From contig CM060731.1 in the NCBI GenBank assembly GCA_030704615.1, positions 51,398,001-51,462,000 on the forward strand: a stretch of DNA of 64,000 bases. Reading direction: 5' to 3'. Position numbers and translations under genes: made by a program. Below are positions 46,301 through 58,470 of the stretch, piece by piece. The notes under the pieces were generated by a model. That model was not told where the DNA came from and searched no databases. It saw only the letters and a program-made list of their open reading frames with translations. This DNA comes from Takakia lepidozioides. Its lineage: Eukaryota; Streptophyta; Takakiopsida; Takakiales; Takakiaceae. Within the stretch, counting starts at the first letter, position 1. Every line of letters begins with the position of its first letter.

Positions 46301-48455
46301 AACCCCAACATTTGCCCAAACTTGACGTTGAAGGCATTACGAACGTGAGCACACAGAGACTCACCTTGATTTATCAAAAGGCTGGACAAGGATAGTGCTG
46401 CCATCTGGTGTGCTGACTTGAGCAACGCTCTTCAGAATGACAGGAGTCCCATAATACTCCACCTTTATTCACAGCAAACCCCGCCAGGTCAATTACGATC
46501 TTCCTAAAGATCTTTACCCCTGGTCATTTGTGAGGCCAAACAACACGAGCCTGGTCAATGTTTATCCTCCAGTTACAAAGTTTGGTGGCCCAATGACTAT
46601 GCACCAAGTAAGTTACCTCGACACGGTCTAACAGAGATGGGCTGGCTCTGCCAGTGCGAACAGTGTTGAAATTGGCCTTTGTTGCCTCCAAAGTCTTCTC
46701 CATCCTCTCCATCTGCCCACTCACCCCAATGATAGCCCTCTTTATAAATAATACATGGCAGCCATTGACACCACACCTCCCTGTTATGTTAAGTGCACAA
46801 AAATGCACTTGTATATTTTGCTGTGAGGCATGGCTTTAGCACAAAATCTGTAGCTAAGAGTGGGTCTTGTTGCATACGTCTTCAGGTTAAAAGCTTGAAT
46901 ATGCATTGTTAGCTTGAAACTTTTAGGACTCCCATAAGCTTACAGTGACTGCCGAATGATATCTTTGCTTGCACCGTTACGATCATCCTAGGAGGAATAG
47001 AGAGGTGGGGTCAAGGGGGTGAGAGGCATGTAACATCTGTGGTCCACAGAAAGCCCCCTGCAACTAGCTTCAATAGCTTCAAATACCTACTTGATGTTCA
47101 AAGAATAGTTAAATTGGGCCAGAGACCCACCGCATCTTCTTCAATCATCTCCTTCTCGGCCTCCACATCTTCAGCAGTTGCGAACCGAATACTTAGGGAC
47201 CTTATAATCCATGCAACCTCACATATCAAAATAACACCTTGAAATTGAAAAATTAAACACTGCAAACATACTAGGAACTTGGGCATGTTAAGGGTAGTAG
47301 TCAAATCCTAGTAGGGTTTCTATCTCTCTTGCTGCTGAATGGCCTCAAATAGTTGAAAGAACCTATAATAACAGTCTTTCGAAAGAACACCACCACAGCA
47401 TTGATTTGAGGCTCCCAACTCATAATCATATCTTAAACTTCCTGTGGAATTTATTTGTTCAAAAGACATTCATTTCGTGGAAACAGCCTAATAGCAAACA
47501 ATTACACACTTTCAACTTCCAAAGAAGCAACCAAGAAATATTAAACTCGCAACATGAGATGTCTGGAAAGAGCTGGAAAAAAGAAAAAGTAAGCTTTGCA
47601 CCTTAGGAAACTCTGCCCCACCTTGACCCTGGAGACTGGAACTAGAAACCTTCCATTTCCTCCCCAGGTCAGCTGTTGAGGCAATGCCAAGATGCAATGG
47701 CTTTCAATCCTTCCATTTCTTGTCAACGAGCCAACCCATCCTGCCTGGGTCCTGCCTGCAGAAATACCTTACTTGTAATTAGCCTGGACGAGCTCCAGAC
47801 TCTAGGCAACCTATTTCTAAGCATTTCCTACATCCCCTCGGTCTCTCAAATTGTGCTAGTTGTTTACATTTCCACCTCGGTATGTGTGAATCCTCCCTAA
47901 TACTTCCCACTACTCCAACAGTTAGGAATCGAATGGTTTTCTAAGCATGAGCTGATACAGAACATTTTCCATCTTTCTCTATGTACATGAAATGAAGCAA
48001 TCACCAAACAAACCCCCACTAAAATGAGCAAAATTTCATCCTCTCTGTCTAGTTCTCCCCTCACAAAACATGAATTTGAACCAATCTCAATTCCGTCAAA
48101 CAATGAGATGGACTCATTATAGTCAGCCCGTCCCTGCAAAACTATCTCCTTCGACACAGACATTGTTTCTTCGATAAATTCATTGCCGCAACTTCTCATG
48201 GGGAATTGGGAGATGTGTGGATCTTCAATGCTGCCAGAATGTACCTTATTAAAACAACCCTACATCTCAGACGAGCCTCAGACCACGACCTCTACTAGCG
48301 GCAGCAAGCCCCAACCACGAACTGAAACCAACAGAAATGTAAAGCAAACAGATCGCAAGACGCATACCGAGGTGCGGTAAGCTCCCACAGCGAGACGACG
48401 CACACACGGGTTCCGGCAGCGTAGTGCAACACACGGACGCCATGGACGCTGCCAT
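43351..48455 (-). CDS. Chloroplast ribosome recycling factor
   Basis: Frees 70S ribosomes from mRNA after termination, in plastids. Minus-strand exons are 48455-48368, 47672-47602, 47217-47131, 46987-46944, 46719-46617, 46462-46365, 46184-46073, 45200-45159, 44781-44725, 44374-44324 and 43926-43870, plus a candidate last exon 43365-43351 (EDFR stop), about 274 residues. Exons 1-3 encode a Ser/Ala-rich transit peptide starting [10 protein letters not shown]. The mature part is diagnostic: [134 protein letters not shown] and [20 protein letters not shown]. Acceptors of exons 3 and 4 and the last exon are the weakest calls. A truncated inverted copy of exons 1-2 lies at 59953-61050. Confidence 0.9.
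45571..45747. repeat. Two adjacent foldbacks in recycling-factor intron 7
   Basis: First hairpin: GTGCATTCCAC (45571-45581), loop CGGA, GTGGAATGCAC (45586-45596), perfect. Second, larger hairpin: 45634-45747, arms of about 52-56 bp starting GGGGAAGGCCCC and ending GGGGCCTTCCCC, with roughly 80-85% pairing and a loop of about 5 nt (TTCTG) near 45690. Both share the GGAATGC/GCATTCC core. It could be a foldback MITE or a small-RNA precursor. Confidence 0.85.
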
Positions 48456-49583
48456 GCCTCGCTCCTCGCTCTCTGTCTGTGCGCTTCGACGCTCATCGCC
48501 TTCTCCACACATTCGGGCACCCTTCAAACTTTCTACACTGCCCGCTCCCTTGTATGAAATTTCTGGCAGATAACTCAATTACCACATATTTGCCTCATAG
48601 GTGCATTGAAATCGCTACTATCAAACAATGAGAGGGTTTTGATATAGTGACGTGTGTGTGAGGGTTGTAAATCTAGTTATTATCCTCATTGTTCACAATC
48701 ATTTGCAGGGTTATTGATTGTTGCCAGCAGGCAAGAGGAGAGGGAGAGAGAAGATGCACACCTCCAGTCTCACACCACTCCTCTCCTCTCCTCTGACCAA
48801 CGTTAACAAGAATTTACTCCAGATTTGCCATCCAAGCAACACCGTCTCAGGGAAGGAAATTTCTCAGTGTGTCCCAGAGGTTAGAGAATGCTTTTTATAC
48901 TGGTATTACACTGGTTCACACTCCCTGAGAAAGACAGATTAACGCACAGGCCCATTTCAGTAGGCCCATACCTCTTTCTTCACATTTCATTGAGGATTCA
49001 AAGGATTACAACCGATCGAGGTGCAAAGTATTGTTGGGAAGATGGAGAACAGGTCTTCTTCTGTCATACAGCAGGCTTGCTATATCATATTCCAAGAATC
49101 ATCCAAGGCCAGACAATCAGCAGACATCTATCCACAACCAGTAAAACCATGATGGCACATTTGTTCCATGGCCAAGAAGGCAGACCTGAGACATCAACTC
49201 ATGAAGGGGGGGGTGGGGATAAAATACCACATTCCGCAACACACCTATAAACTCTCAGGCCAAACACAACAAGCAACTTGTTTGACTGCAAACCTCCCCA
49301 TCCAACCTAGCTACCATAAACAATGGACACAGCAGAAAGAGTCCCCTATTCTGTGCTGACTAAGACTAGAGAGCTTTACTGTGTAGCTTCATGAGGCCTA
49401 AATAGACTGTGCCCCACCACCACATAAGAGGTGACAGGCACCAACAACAAAGATGCATGCTCTCATACAATAATTCCTTTGGAAAATTCCAATCCAGTAA
49501 CAATGCTACACCTGCACAGACAAAGGTCCACCTACGGCTACTGCAAGATTGAGGACACCAGCCCCCTTGCCAATGATATCGTT
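48456..49583. other. Spacer between recycling factor and UBE2G-type gene
   Basis: This is the probable promoter of the minus-strand recycling factor gene and, at the other end, the 3' UTR of the E2 gene. The copied block at 59953 matches up to about 48549. 48735-48790 is GA- then CT-rich. No other gene is seen. Confidence 0.6.
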
Positions 49584-52500
49584 TCACAAGGATTCTTGAG
49601 AGCGTCTCACTATCCGGCTCACCTTCCGCTTAAAGTCTTCTTTTGTCTCTCGCCACTCTTTCTGCAGAGATCCAGACGATGAAAAGTGACTACCAGAAAA
49701 TGAGAGACACCCCCTACAGATGTGATGCAAGGCAAAGGCATCTCAGCTGCAGTTATTAAGGCATGGAAGTGCAAGATACAAATAATCATAGAACAAGGGC
49801 ACACCTTTAACATTATCTCTCTCATGCAAGTATCATACTTGGACAGCAATTCACATCCACCAATTTTAAATGCTCTTTAGACGAACAGCTTCAATTTGGT
49901 CACACTGGAAGCTTCCTTTGTCTGCATGACCTTCATTGAAGGTCAAATTTGTTTTTCTTAAAACATAATTGGAAGGCCAATTTGGCAAGTGCGACCTCTT
50001 TTGTTGACAGGGAAGACGCTTCAAAGGAGAAGTGAACCCTCACCGCTGCATCAATGTTCGCAGGTGACTCATCATTTGGACTGGACAACATAGATATAAT
50101 GCTCAGAAGAATTGTCTCCACCTGCATTGTGACAATGCCCTTCAAACATCAGCCAAAATGATCACAGCACCAGTACGGAAATTACAAGTATCAATTTCTC
50201 AAGACGACAGGAAAAATGAATTCATTTCACACTTGCGCACTAGGCTCAAGTAAAAAACCACTCGGGGAACAAGGGATACGTCGCTGACAACAATCTTTAG
50301 TAGACCAGGCCTGAAAGGGCCAAAAGCTTCAAACAGTTTAGCTCGTGCACAAGGTATCACCCAAGCTGTGACAGCCCACTGCTGACCACTGCATAGAGGG
50401 GCCTGATGATGAGCAAGTCTTTGCTCCAGAGTCCAGACACTACTCATGTAGTACAACTGCTGGACATACATAGAGGACAGTCAGGAGGCATTCAGCCATC
50501 CTACTTGTTGAAGAGAACTCAAACAGAAGATACATTTATAGGGGATAGCCAACGACAATACCGTGTGCACAGGGGACCATCGCTCACTGGCAAGCTCATA
50601 GCCATTGGGGTCATCTCCAGGCGCATGGAGTATGGAGATACAAACGCGTCCATCAGGATAAACTGGAAACGCTAGAGGCAAACCAAGCTGTTACTAAAAA
50701 TAAACACTCCTTGTAATTTGACTAATAATGCAATAAGTGTGCAGGTAACATGATGTGTAACCAAATTCTCTAAACCCTGATCAGAATAGCATCAAAGGCA
50801 GTATAGATGCCAGTCTCAAGCCGTGTCTGAATCACACATTATGCGAGTTTCACTAAATTTACATTCCCAAAAATCCAGTGGCCAAGTAAGAAAATGCTGT
50901 GCTACCTCAATATACACACGTGAGTAGCACCACATAGTAAAGAAACTTAACAAAGACATTGAACTGACAAGACCCCTGCAAAGCCATGCTAAAACTGGGC
51001 CACTATAACTCAACTGAACAAAGATTTACACTGCATAATGTTGATGCTTGATCTAGCACTCTAACTGAGATTATTGAGTAATGATCATGTTTAAAAGCGA
51101 TATCAATGCCTATCCCCAAAAAGAGAAACTCCAATCAAGTCACCCACTTCATTTATGCGTTGACTGACGGAAGGTTAGCAATCCAATGCTTCTAAGAGAT
51201 TAGAACCAACACAATACAACAGTCACTTGCTTCCCCTGAGCAGTAATACAAAACGTTGTTGTTGCAGGAATGGTAGCTTGAGAACGCGTATGGGAAACGG
51301 TGTCAGATGCACTGGCTGAATGAGGAGTACTACAGGCAAGGGTATGCTCTAAACCCTAAGCAGGAAAAGAGGTCCCTGCCTGTCCAAAATCCAGTAAAAC
51401 CCATTTGCCTATGTGCACTTACCATTTGGATGCCACATGTCCGAAGTGAACCTTACTGATGGAGGGCTATTTGGATAATTTGGTGGAAAACTCATGATGG
51501 CATTAAAATACCCACCCTCACTGCAAGACACCACGAACAATACAGTCACATTAACCACACGTCTCTCTGATGCAACAAGCATCCATGTAGCGGAGGGTCA
51601 GAAGACAGTCTGTTCCATGCTACTGATACCCTCACCTTATTGTTTGAGGAGTAAAGAAGGCAGACACATACGTGTATGTAATACTCCAAAGGGTATTCTT
51701 TTAAAGACATGATCAAGCCATGTGGCATCAACAAATCATTTGGAAACACCAGAGATGTTCATCAGAACACCCAAATTGGGAATCATACTATAGGAGAAAC
51801 TCACTTGATGAGAAACCCTAAGAAAAACCATCATAAACCTCCATGGGGAACAAGAAGCAAAAATCCTTCAGCCCCAGGTGTCAGTCCGAAACCGAGGCTA
51901 AAACCGAGGCTTCAAGCAGGTTGCAGCACACTGCACACCCAGCTTCATTGAAAAACAACTAGTTGTTGACCAGTCTCACCAAAGGTGACTTGCTTGGACT
52001 GGAGTAACAATGACCTCCGAGTAGATTTTTTTGCGAGGAGTCGAAGTGGCAAAACTCTACAACAGAGAGCTTGCAAACACCTATGAGAAGGTTTTTCTGT
52101 CTTAGCTGTTGACTCAGCAACTTCATGTTCCTCTTCCAGACATGAAAAATTCCTGATGATCTCAATACCGGTTTCTTGAAGTAACAAACAATGTGACTTC
52201 ACATGGTACATAAGAGACATATTCTCCACTATTCCCCTTCATCTCCTCGTCATAATCTTCATCTCAACATCTTCCCAAACATCCCATCACAAAAAGCTAC
52301 CCCAATGGCATAGGAATGAACCCACTGAGGCAAGCTTGGATGTATGGTGACTGAAAACTTACTAGAGAGTGTCTGGAGGGCCAATAATAGTAACATTCCA
52401 TTCAAACACATTGGAGTCATCCACAAGTCCTGCTGAAAAGCCATCAACTGGATTCCTAGATAAATCTGCAACACACAGCAAAATCATGAGAACCACACAC

Positions 52501-53582
52501 TTTGATTTCCTTCATCTCCACACTCCTAGGAGACCATTTGTCATTGGGGACCTTATATAACTCCCAAATACAGAAAGTTGGCTTCTTGTCCTTGATTTAA
52601 AGACCCGCTGGACCTTGCGGCTAAGTTCCCACTGTCAGTCTGGTGGTCTGCCTCAACCTTTAGTGCTTAACTACTTGCACGGCATCCAACCAGACAGACA
52701 GTATCATGACAAGTACAGAGATTGGATGCCAACCAAGCAGATTAGCAATCTTCTTCCAAATAGAAAATTCCATGTCAAATTCATACAGACTTCAGAGAAT
52801 TCTCCCAAGATGCCAATCCAAGTTTGATAACCAACACATCAACCTACATCTTTATCCGAGGGTGACACCTAGTAGACCAATTTCCTCAATCTACTGCAAA
52901 AGAGAAGAAATGACAAGAGACCACAGCTGAAATTTATTCACAGCAGAGAGTACATCCAACAACAGAGTCACAATTCTTGTTGCTAACCCTACCAGAAACT
53001 AAAGTAATTAGCAAACAAGCAAACGCAAATTGCTGATATCTGGATCTACAAGACAGAAATCCTTCATGAGGTTGGCTTATCGGAATACAAAATCTGAGAT
53101 CAAGATCAAGAATTAGTTATACCGAAGTTTGAAAGGTAGAGTTAGTACCAGAGATAACCCTAAATCAGACACAGAAATGTTATTGGCATCCCCGAAGTGA
53201 CACACAGAATAGAATCTAATGCTTCAACAAGTGAAAGATCCTCTCAGAAGCTTCAATCTATCACTCAAGGACATTGGAGGACAGGGGAAACAGCCAGCGC
53301 ATTCTACGGAATCATATCCCCATGAGTATGGTGGTTCCCAGAAGTTTTAGGATATGGTGAAAGTGCAACTACGAACCCCAGATGAATCGGGACAGATCAT
53401 GAACCGGCAGGCACATAACAGAGTGAAAAAAACTCAAAAACTACAGAATGAGCAGATTCCCAGAAAAAGGAACTCTGCAACCGTCCTGAGAGCTCCAAGC
53501 ACAGAAAAACACGAGAGGAGTTGATGGATAGAGCACCTTTAAGCTGCTTGCGCAGAAGAAGAATCGCCTGGCTGTCCGACAT
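49584..53582 (-). CDS. Ubiquitin-conjugating enzyme E2 G type (UBC7/13/14-like)
   Basis: A soluble E2 of the Ubc7/UBE2G class, which builds Lys48 chains in ER-associated degradation. Minus-strand exons are 53582-53537, 52465-52363, 51520-51423, 50662-50562, 50121-50044 and 49661-49584, giving 167 residues (Arabidopsis UBC7 has 166); phases 1, 2, 1, 0, 0 are consistent. It starts [15 protein letters not shown], followed by [60 protein letters not shown], then [20 protein letters not shown] with catalytic Cys90 and the acidic insertion loop that marks the G subclass, [38 protein letters not shown] and the end [14 protein letters not shown] is present. No membrane segment. The last exon reads through to its stop with no further intron. 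Confidence 0.95.
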
Positions 53583-54598
53583 GCTGCCCAAACCTGGGGT
53601 TACGCCCCTTGCACGGCTTCCGTCCCGAACCTCCTACGGAAATCAATAAACCGCGAGGATCTCTATAGCAGCAGAAACCTTCTGAGCACACTGAAAATCA
53701 ACTTCACACTGATCAGCCTCGAATTCGGGCTTGGCGTGTCCTCATCAAGCCCTCCCTCAAAAGAGCGGCATAGACGGATCTCACCCCTCTACTACACTAC
53801 TTGTTCCTTACGTGGTCACCACAAAAGAGCTGCAGGCAAGCGCAGCCACAGCGAGCGCGGGCGTAGGCGTGGAAGAGCGGCATGACCGTCCTCGCTCCCA
53901 CGCAAGAGAGGTCATGGCGCACAGCGGGCAGCCGAATTGGAGAAGATGCTGCCCGCTCATGTCCGGGCAGTGGCCCATCCATGCCCCAGACGTTTCATCC
54001 ATCTACAATCTTCATCCGTCCGTTCTGACGGCGGTCGCCGGCCGTTTCCGGACCAGTGGGCGGCTGGATTCGCACGTGTGATGGGCCACACGTGCACGTG
54101 CTACATTAGGGCAGAAGAATGAATGTTGCCTCCCTACATCCTACCCACCTACACTGCCATTCGGTGGATTCCGACGACATCTGTTTGTCTCAACAGATTT
54201 CATCTGCTCAAGGCAAGGAAAATTTCCGGGATTCCAGGGAAGCCCTCGGTCGAGCAGGTTAGTGACACGTGCTGGCTGAGGGTAAGAAGGACGCGTCTTA
54301 GGGCTGGCGTGGCAGAGCCCTGACTGCACGCGCAAGAACCGGGAAAATAACTCTTTTGTGCACCAGTCTCTGTGGCTCTCGCTAGAAGGTCGCCACGTGG
54401 ACCTGTGGCAATCACGGAAGGCGCTCTCACTATTCAACTCGGAACTGGCTATAAAGTATGAGCTGGCTGCTATCAATTGCACGTGGCCAACTGATTATTG
54501 GCCGCGTGGATGAGATGGTTAAGTAAAGAAACTTAGGGTCCGGAACTAAAAACGTTTTATATGTTAAATACTAACAAAGAAAACATCAACTTTATTGG
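53583..54598. other. Upstream region of the UBE2G-type gene
   Basis: Probable promoter and 5' UTR. A GC-rich stretch (53820-54110) gives overlapping long frames on both strands without homology that I can recognise. Confidence 0.55.
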
Positions 54599-55677
54599 TT
54601 AACCCTTAAGGGCCTGCCATTGTGCAAATTTCACCCCTAAAAAAGTTAACCTCTAGTTTGTTAAATGAGGCTACACACCTACCCCATGATACATCCAAAA
54701 AAATGAACCTTACCATGTTTATCTTGCCTACCATATACATCTACTCATCAAATTGTGGAAAAATTCACCATAAATCATGAGAGATTTTAGTGTTTTAGTG
54801 AGAGGGTTTTTTTTTGGGATTTTGTAAAGTATAGAATTTGAACTTTGATCAAACTATTTAGGTGATGGGTGGATTTTTCCTGCTCCTGTCTCCCACATAG
54901 AAATGTGATATGTTGTCATAGCCAACTACTGTGGAAGTTTCAAATCAGACAACCTTTCCTTTTATTAGGGTCTTTTGTATGTGTTTGAGGTGAGGGCAAA
55001 ATGTCCTCCATAGCTTACTAATTCAAAGTGAGCCCTCACAAGAAATCCACCCCTTGATAAAAAGATGTTTCACTCAATCGTTCTGGTGAGGGTGTGACAT
55101 GTAATACAATAGTGAGCCTAGAAAAAAAGAAACTAGATCCAACGGTACAATCTACAAATGTGGGGCCCCGAGTGGGCCAAGTTACTTTCCTGCCCACATG
55201 CTTGTAAATTACCTACTCCGGTAGAGGTTCCCGGCGACTGTTGAAGGGCCACGTAGACTTTCAAACTCCATTTCAAAGGGAAGTTGGTCGTTGGGTCCTG
55301 CAACATCAACCGCGGTTGGTGCCAGGAAGCAGGTAGGCTTCTTGTCATGGCGGGTGGACAGGGTGTATAGTCCACCGCCGGCATGCATATGGCAATTTGA
55401 CGGCTAAACGTGTGTCAATTATATCTCGCCACACAGATGGTCAACTCTGCGTGGCCCATCCCCATGCTCCAATATTATGACCCCTGCGTTTTCTAGAAAA
55501 TCTACAGGTCAGAGAATTTATTAGAATGTGCTGCTTTCAATATGAGAAGGTGGGCCATGTTGCCAGAATATTAATTGTAGTTGAAACCATTGAAAAATGT
55601 TAAGATCTGCGAAAAGTAGAGAAGAAAATCTATTTCCTCAAAACTTGAAACGGGTCTCTTGGGCCCTTAAGGGTTAA
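54599..55677. mobile_element. TTAA-flanked short-inverted-repeat element (putative MITE)
   Basis: TTAA at 54599-54602 is followed by CCCTTAAGGGCC; the inverse GGGCCCTTAAGGG ends at 55673 and is followed by TTAA (55674-55677). The enclosed 1071 bp have no coding capacity. TTAA targets with CCC-starting termini are the pattern of piggyBac-type elements, but the 12-13-bp repeat is itself palindromic, so chance is possible. Confidence 0.4.
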
Positions 55678-55884
55678 GAAGACCCAAAACAATGGTCACA
55701 TTTCTTGAGGAGGGTCCTCTCATAGAGTCTCCAGGTCTCCTAAGTCGAGAGAGAGAGAGAAAGACTCGTTCTCTTGGGCCCTTAAGGGTTAAGAAGACCC
55801 AAAACAATGGTCACATTTCTTGAGGAGGGTCCTCTCATAGAGTCTCCAGGTCTCCTAAGTCGAGAGAGAGAGAGAAAGACTCGT
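55656..55884 (+). repeat. Exact tandem duplication, 115-bp period
   Basis: 55656-55769 and 55771-55884 are identical over 114 bp, offset by 115. Each unit contains GGGCCCTTAAGGGTTAA, ACCCAAAACAATGGTCAC, a (GA)n run and AAGACTCGT. Complete identity implies a very recent event or an assembly artefact. Confidence 0.95.
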
Positions 55885-55885
55885 G

Positions 55886-56540
55886 CTGAAGCAAAGTCTG
55901 ATTTTTTTATGGAGTCACTTCAAACGGAAAGGGGTTGCCCAAACTTTCTCAAAAGTCCCAGATAGATCTAGAGAAGACATCATAATTTATGCTTCCTTGG
56001 GATGCGTCATATATATACATATAGAGAAGACCGTGTCGTCTCAAGCCAATGTAATTAACAGCCAATTTACCTTTTCAACTACCGTAGAGTCTTAAGTTTG
56101 ATGTTCAGCGTTTATTAATTCAAATGTTGTTTATCTAAAATATTTAGAAAAGTAATGACCTCAATGTCAAAGCGATAAAGAATTCCATGTTAGAGGATAA
56201 CCCTAATTATCTCCCTAGAGGTAATTTAAATGTATGTGACCAACTAGTTCGAAAATTGTAAAAATCTAAATTTAGGTGCCGGACCTACTTTCTCTGAAAT
56301 AATTAAATATTCGGCAGCAATGCGCTGGACATAGAAGGACTCTACACGGTATTAGTTCCTTTCAGTGGTGGGTACTATGATATACTATATACTTATTTAA
56401 CCCCTAAGTGCCGGGAGTGTTTTTGGGGGTCCACCTAAAAAATAAGACCCACTGTCACCTCCCCCAATACCTGTAAGGTATTGGCCTCAATAGACCCCAA
56501 ATAGTCCTCAAACAAGCCCCCAAAAGGCTCCAAAAATATC
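55886..56540. other. Intergenic, no gene seen
   Basis: AT-rich spacer with no recognisable gene or repeat. Confidence 0.6.
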
Positions 56541-56549
56541 CACAGTCAG

Positions 56550-56905
56550 TCGATTTTTCATCCATCACTGACCGAATTTCATCCAAAACCGTGATTTCTC
56601 ATTCTTAGGTCCGATATTTCATCCGCCGCAATGGTTCATCCATCGGTGCGATATTTCATCCACTGGCGCGATATTTCATCCGCCGATGCGATTTCATCCG
56701 TTTGCGCAGTTTCATCCGTCACCGCAATTTTTCATCCGATGGCACGATAGTTCATCCGCTGGCACAGTTTCATCCGTCGCCGTGATTTTTCATCCGATAG
56801 CGCGATAGTTCATCCGCTGGCGCAGTTTCATCCACTGCAACCGATTCTCATCTAAGAGCGCCGATTGTCATCCATTGGCTCAATAGTTCATCCGATGGGT
56901 CAATT
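56550..56905 (+). repeat. TTTCATCCG minisatellite-like array
   Basis: At least sixteen TCATCC motifs occur in about 350 bp, spaced roughly 20-24 bp, separated by GC-rich spacers such as CGCCGATGCGAT or GCTGGCGCAG. A higher-order unit (TTTTCATCCGAT, GCGATAGTTCATCCGCTGG, CAGTTTCATCC) is repeated twice at about 56728-56845. Confidence 0.85.
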
Positions 56906-57714
56906 GTAGTGCTCCCAACTCTGGGATAATGTTCCCACGCATTTCCACGAGTTCCCAAAGAGTTCTCAAGCGTTCCCAAGCTAGGGTTTGCGCCGCTTTG
57001 CCTCTGCGATTACGGCAACGAGCTATGGCTTCTATGAAACAATCAGAGGTGCTGTTTTTGGTTTCTTGAGCATCAATAGACGACCAAGAGTGCCTCTAAC
57101 TCCCTGAGCAAGCTATTTGCCACACAACAAGCTCTCTTTCTCTATGGAACTTATTGAAACAAGCATAGAACAAGCTATTGAGCTTTCTATGACATACCCT
57201 CTTCTAGCCATCGCATGCACTCATAGTGCTTCCTTCCATGGCCATAGTGCACCTCTTAGAGCTCCTAATCCAGCCCTGTACTTGCCACTTCCATAGACAT
57301 GCTCTTCCCAAGCTTGGGATTGAAACCCCAACTCAAAGCATGCTCTACAAATACACTATTCTGCCCCTAAGAAAAATCAGATATCTACCTCCACTCATAG
57401 CTCTCCTAAGCTTGAAGTTGAAGACTCCCACAAGCTGAAACCATGCTCCACACATGCACCGCTTGCTCCCTTAACACCTGAGCTCTTCTTGAACTCCTTA
57501 AACCCTTGCAACACTTGCAGAACAAGAGCTTCTTCAAAAGCTCTTAAAGTTTTCAATGGGGCTCTATTTGAAAACCTCCTCTTGTACATAAACACCACAA
57601 GGCTTTCCTCTTGCAAACCCTGCAACACCTTGTAACTTAAGAGCTATCTACCAAGCTCTCCTCCACACAAGTGCTAACTATGCTAACACCTTGCACTCAT
57701 CGATGTAAGCAGGT
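56906..57714. other. Intergenic, no gene seen
   Basis: The motif GAGCTCTT/CAAGCT recurs irregularly, giving a low-order repetitive look. No gene is supportable. Confidence 0.55.
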
Positions 57715-58470
57715 CTTCTTCTAGTGATATGAAAATAGTGAAAAGAGGAGAAACCACTCTATCACGTTATATAAGTCAAGCCAATGACACCTTTGCTAAA
57801 GGACTCCACCATACAGACCTCACCCTCTCTCCATCTCACTAGAGCTATGGCTGCGAGAGAAGCCTCAGGAGGCTCGACTATAAGAAGACGAGCCTGCCTA
57901 TGACTCACATGGAGATAACCTCTCCACGTCCCAAGTGAGGTTCGCCACCTCACTTGGCACATGGAACCAAATGAAATCCCAATGTCTACAAAATACAAAT
58001 TTAAATGTATAATGTCTTAATTAGTTAGAAATAATTATTTCTAACTAATCACAAATAAAACCATGACAATCTTCTTGTAGTGATAGGAGATGAGAAATGA
58101 AAGCTCTCTAAACATGAAGCAATCATATTAAGAACAAGCCATAGTCCTTCCAAGTGAAATCCACTCTATCACACAAACTAAGTCAAGCCAAGGACACCAT
58201 TATTAAGGAAATCCACCCTACAAAGCCCGTAACACACTGCCTCTCAATGCCTAGAGCTATGGAAGTGAGAGAGGCTCATGGAGGCTCAACTACAAGAAGA
58301 TGAGCCCTCCTCAACACTCACAAGGGGAAAACCCATCCCCAAATTCTGAGTGAGGTCTGACACCTCACTTGGCATATGAGACCAAATGAAGTCCCAACAC
58401 ACCAAATACAAATATTTGTCATGGTTTTAGTCATGGTTAACTAGAATTACCTACTTCTAGTTAATTAGGA
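57715..58470 (+). repeat. Diverged tandem duplication, each unit ending in an inverted repeat
   Basis: Unit 1 (about 57715-58050) and unit 2 (about 58070-58470) share CTAGTGATA/TAGTGATAGG, CCACTCTATCAC, AAGTCAAGCCAA, AGAGCTATGG, GGAGGCTC.ACTA.AAGA, ACCTCACTTGGCA and CCAAATGAA in order. Unit 1 ends in a perfect 28-bp palindrome at 58021-58048. Unit 2 ends in TTAACTAGAA (58437-58446), an 8-bp loop and TTCTAGTTAA (58455-58464). Confidence 0.85.

Noticed and set aside
53731-54122. 116-codon plus-strand frame upstream of the UBE2G-type gene
   Set aside because: It lies in a GC-rich promoter region with equally long frames on the other strand, and shows no motif or splice context.
56550-56905. Regularly spaced short repeat considered as a CRISPR-like array
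   Set aside because: The genome is a eukaryotic nuclear one, the repeat core is only 6-9 bp with degenerate flanks, and spacers are themselves similar. It is a minisatellite.
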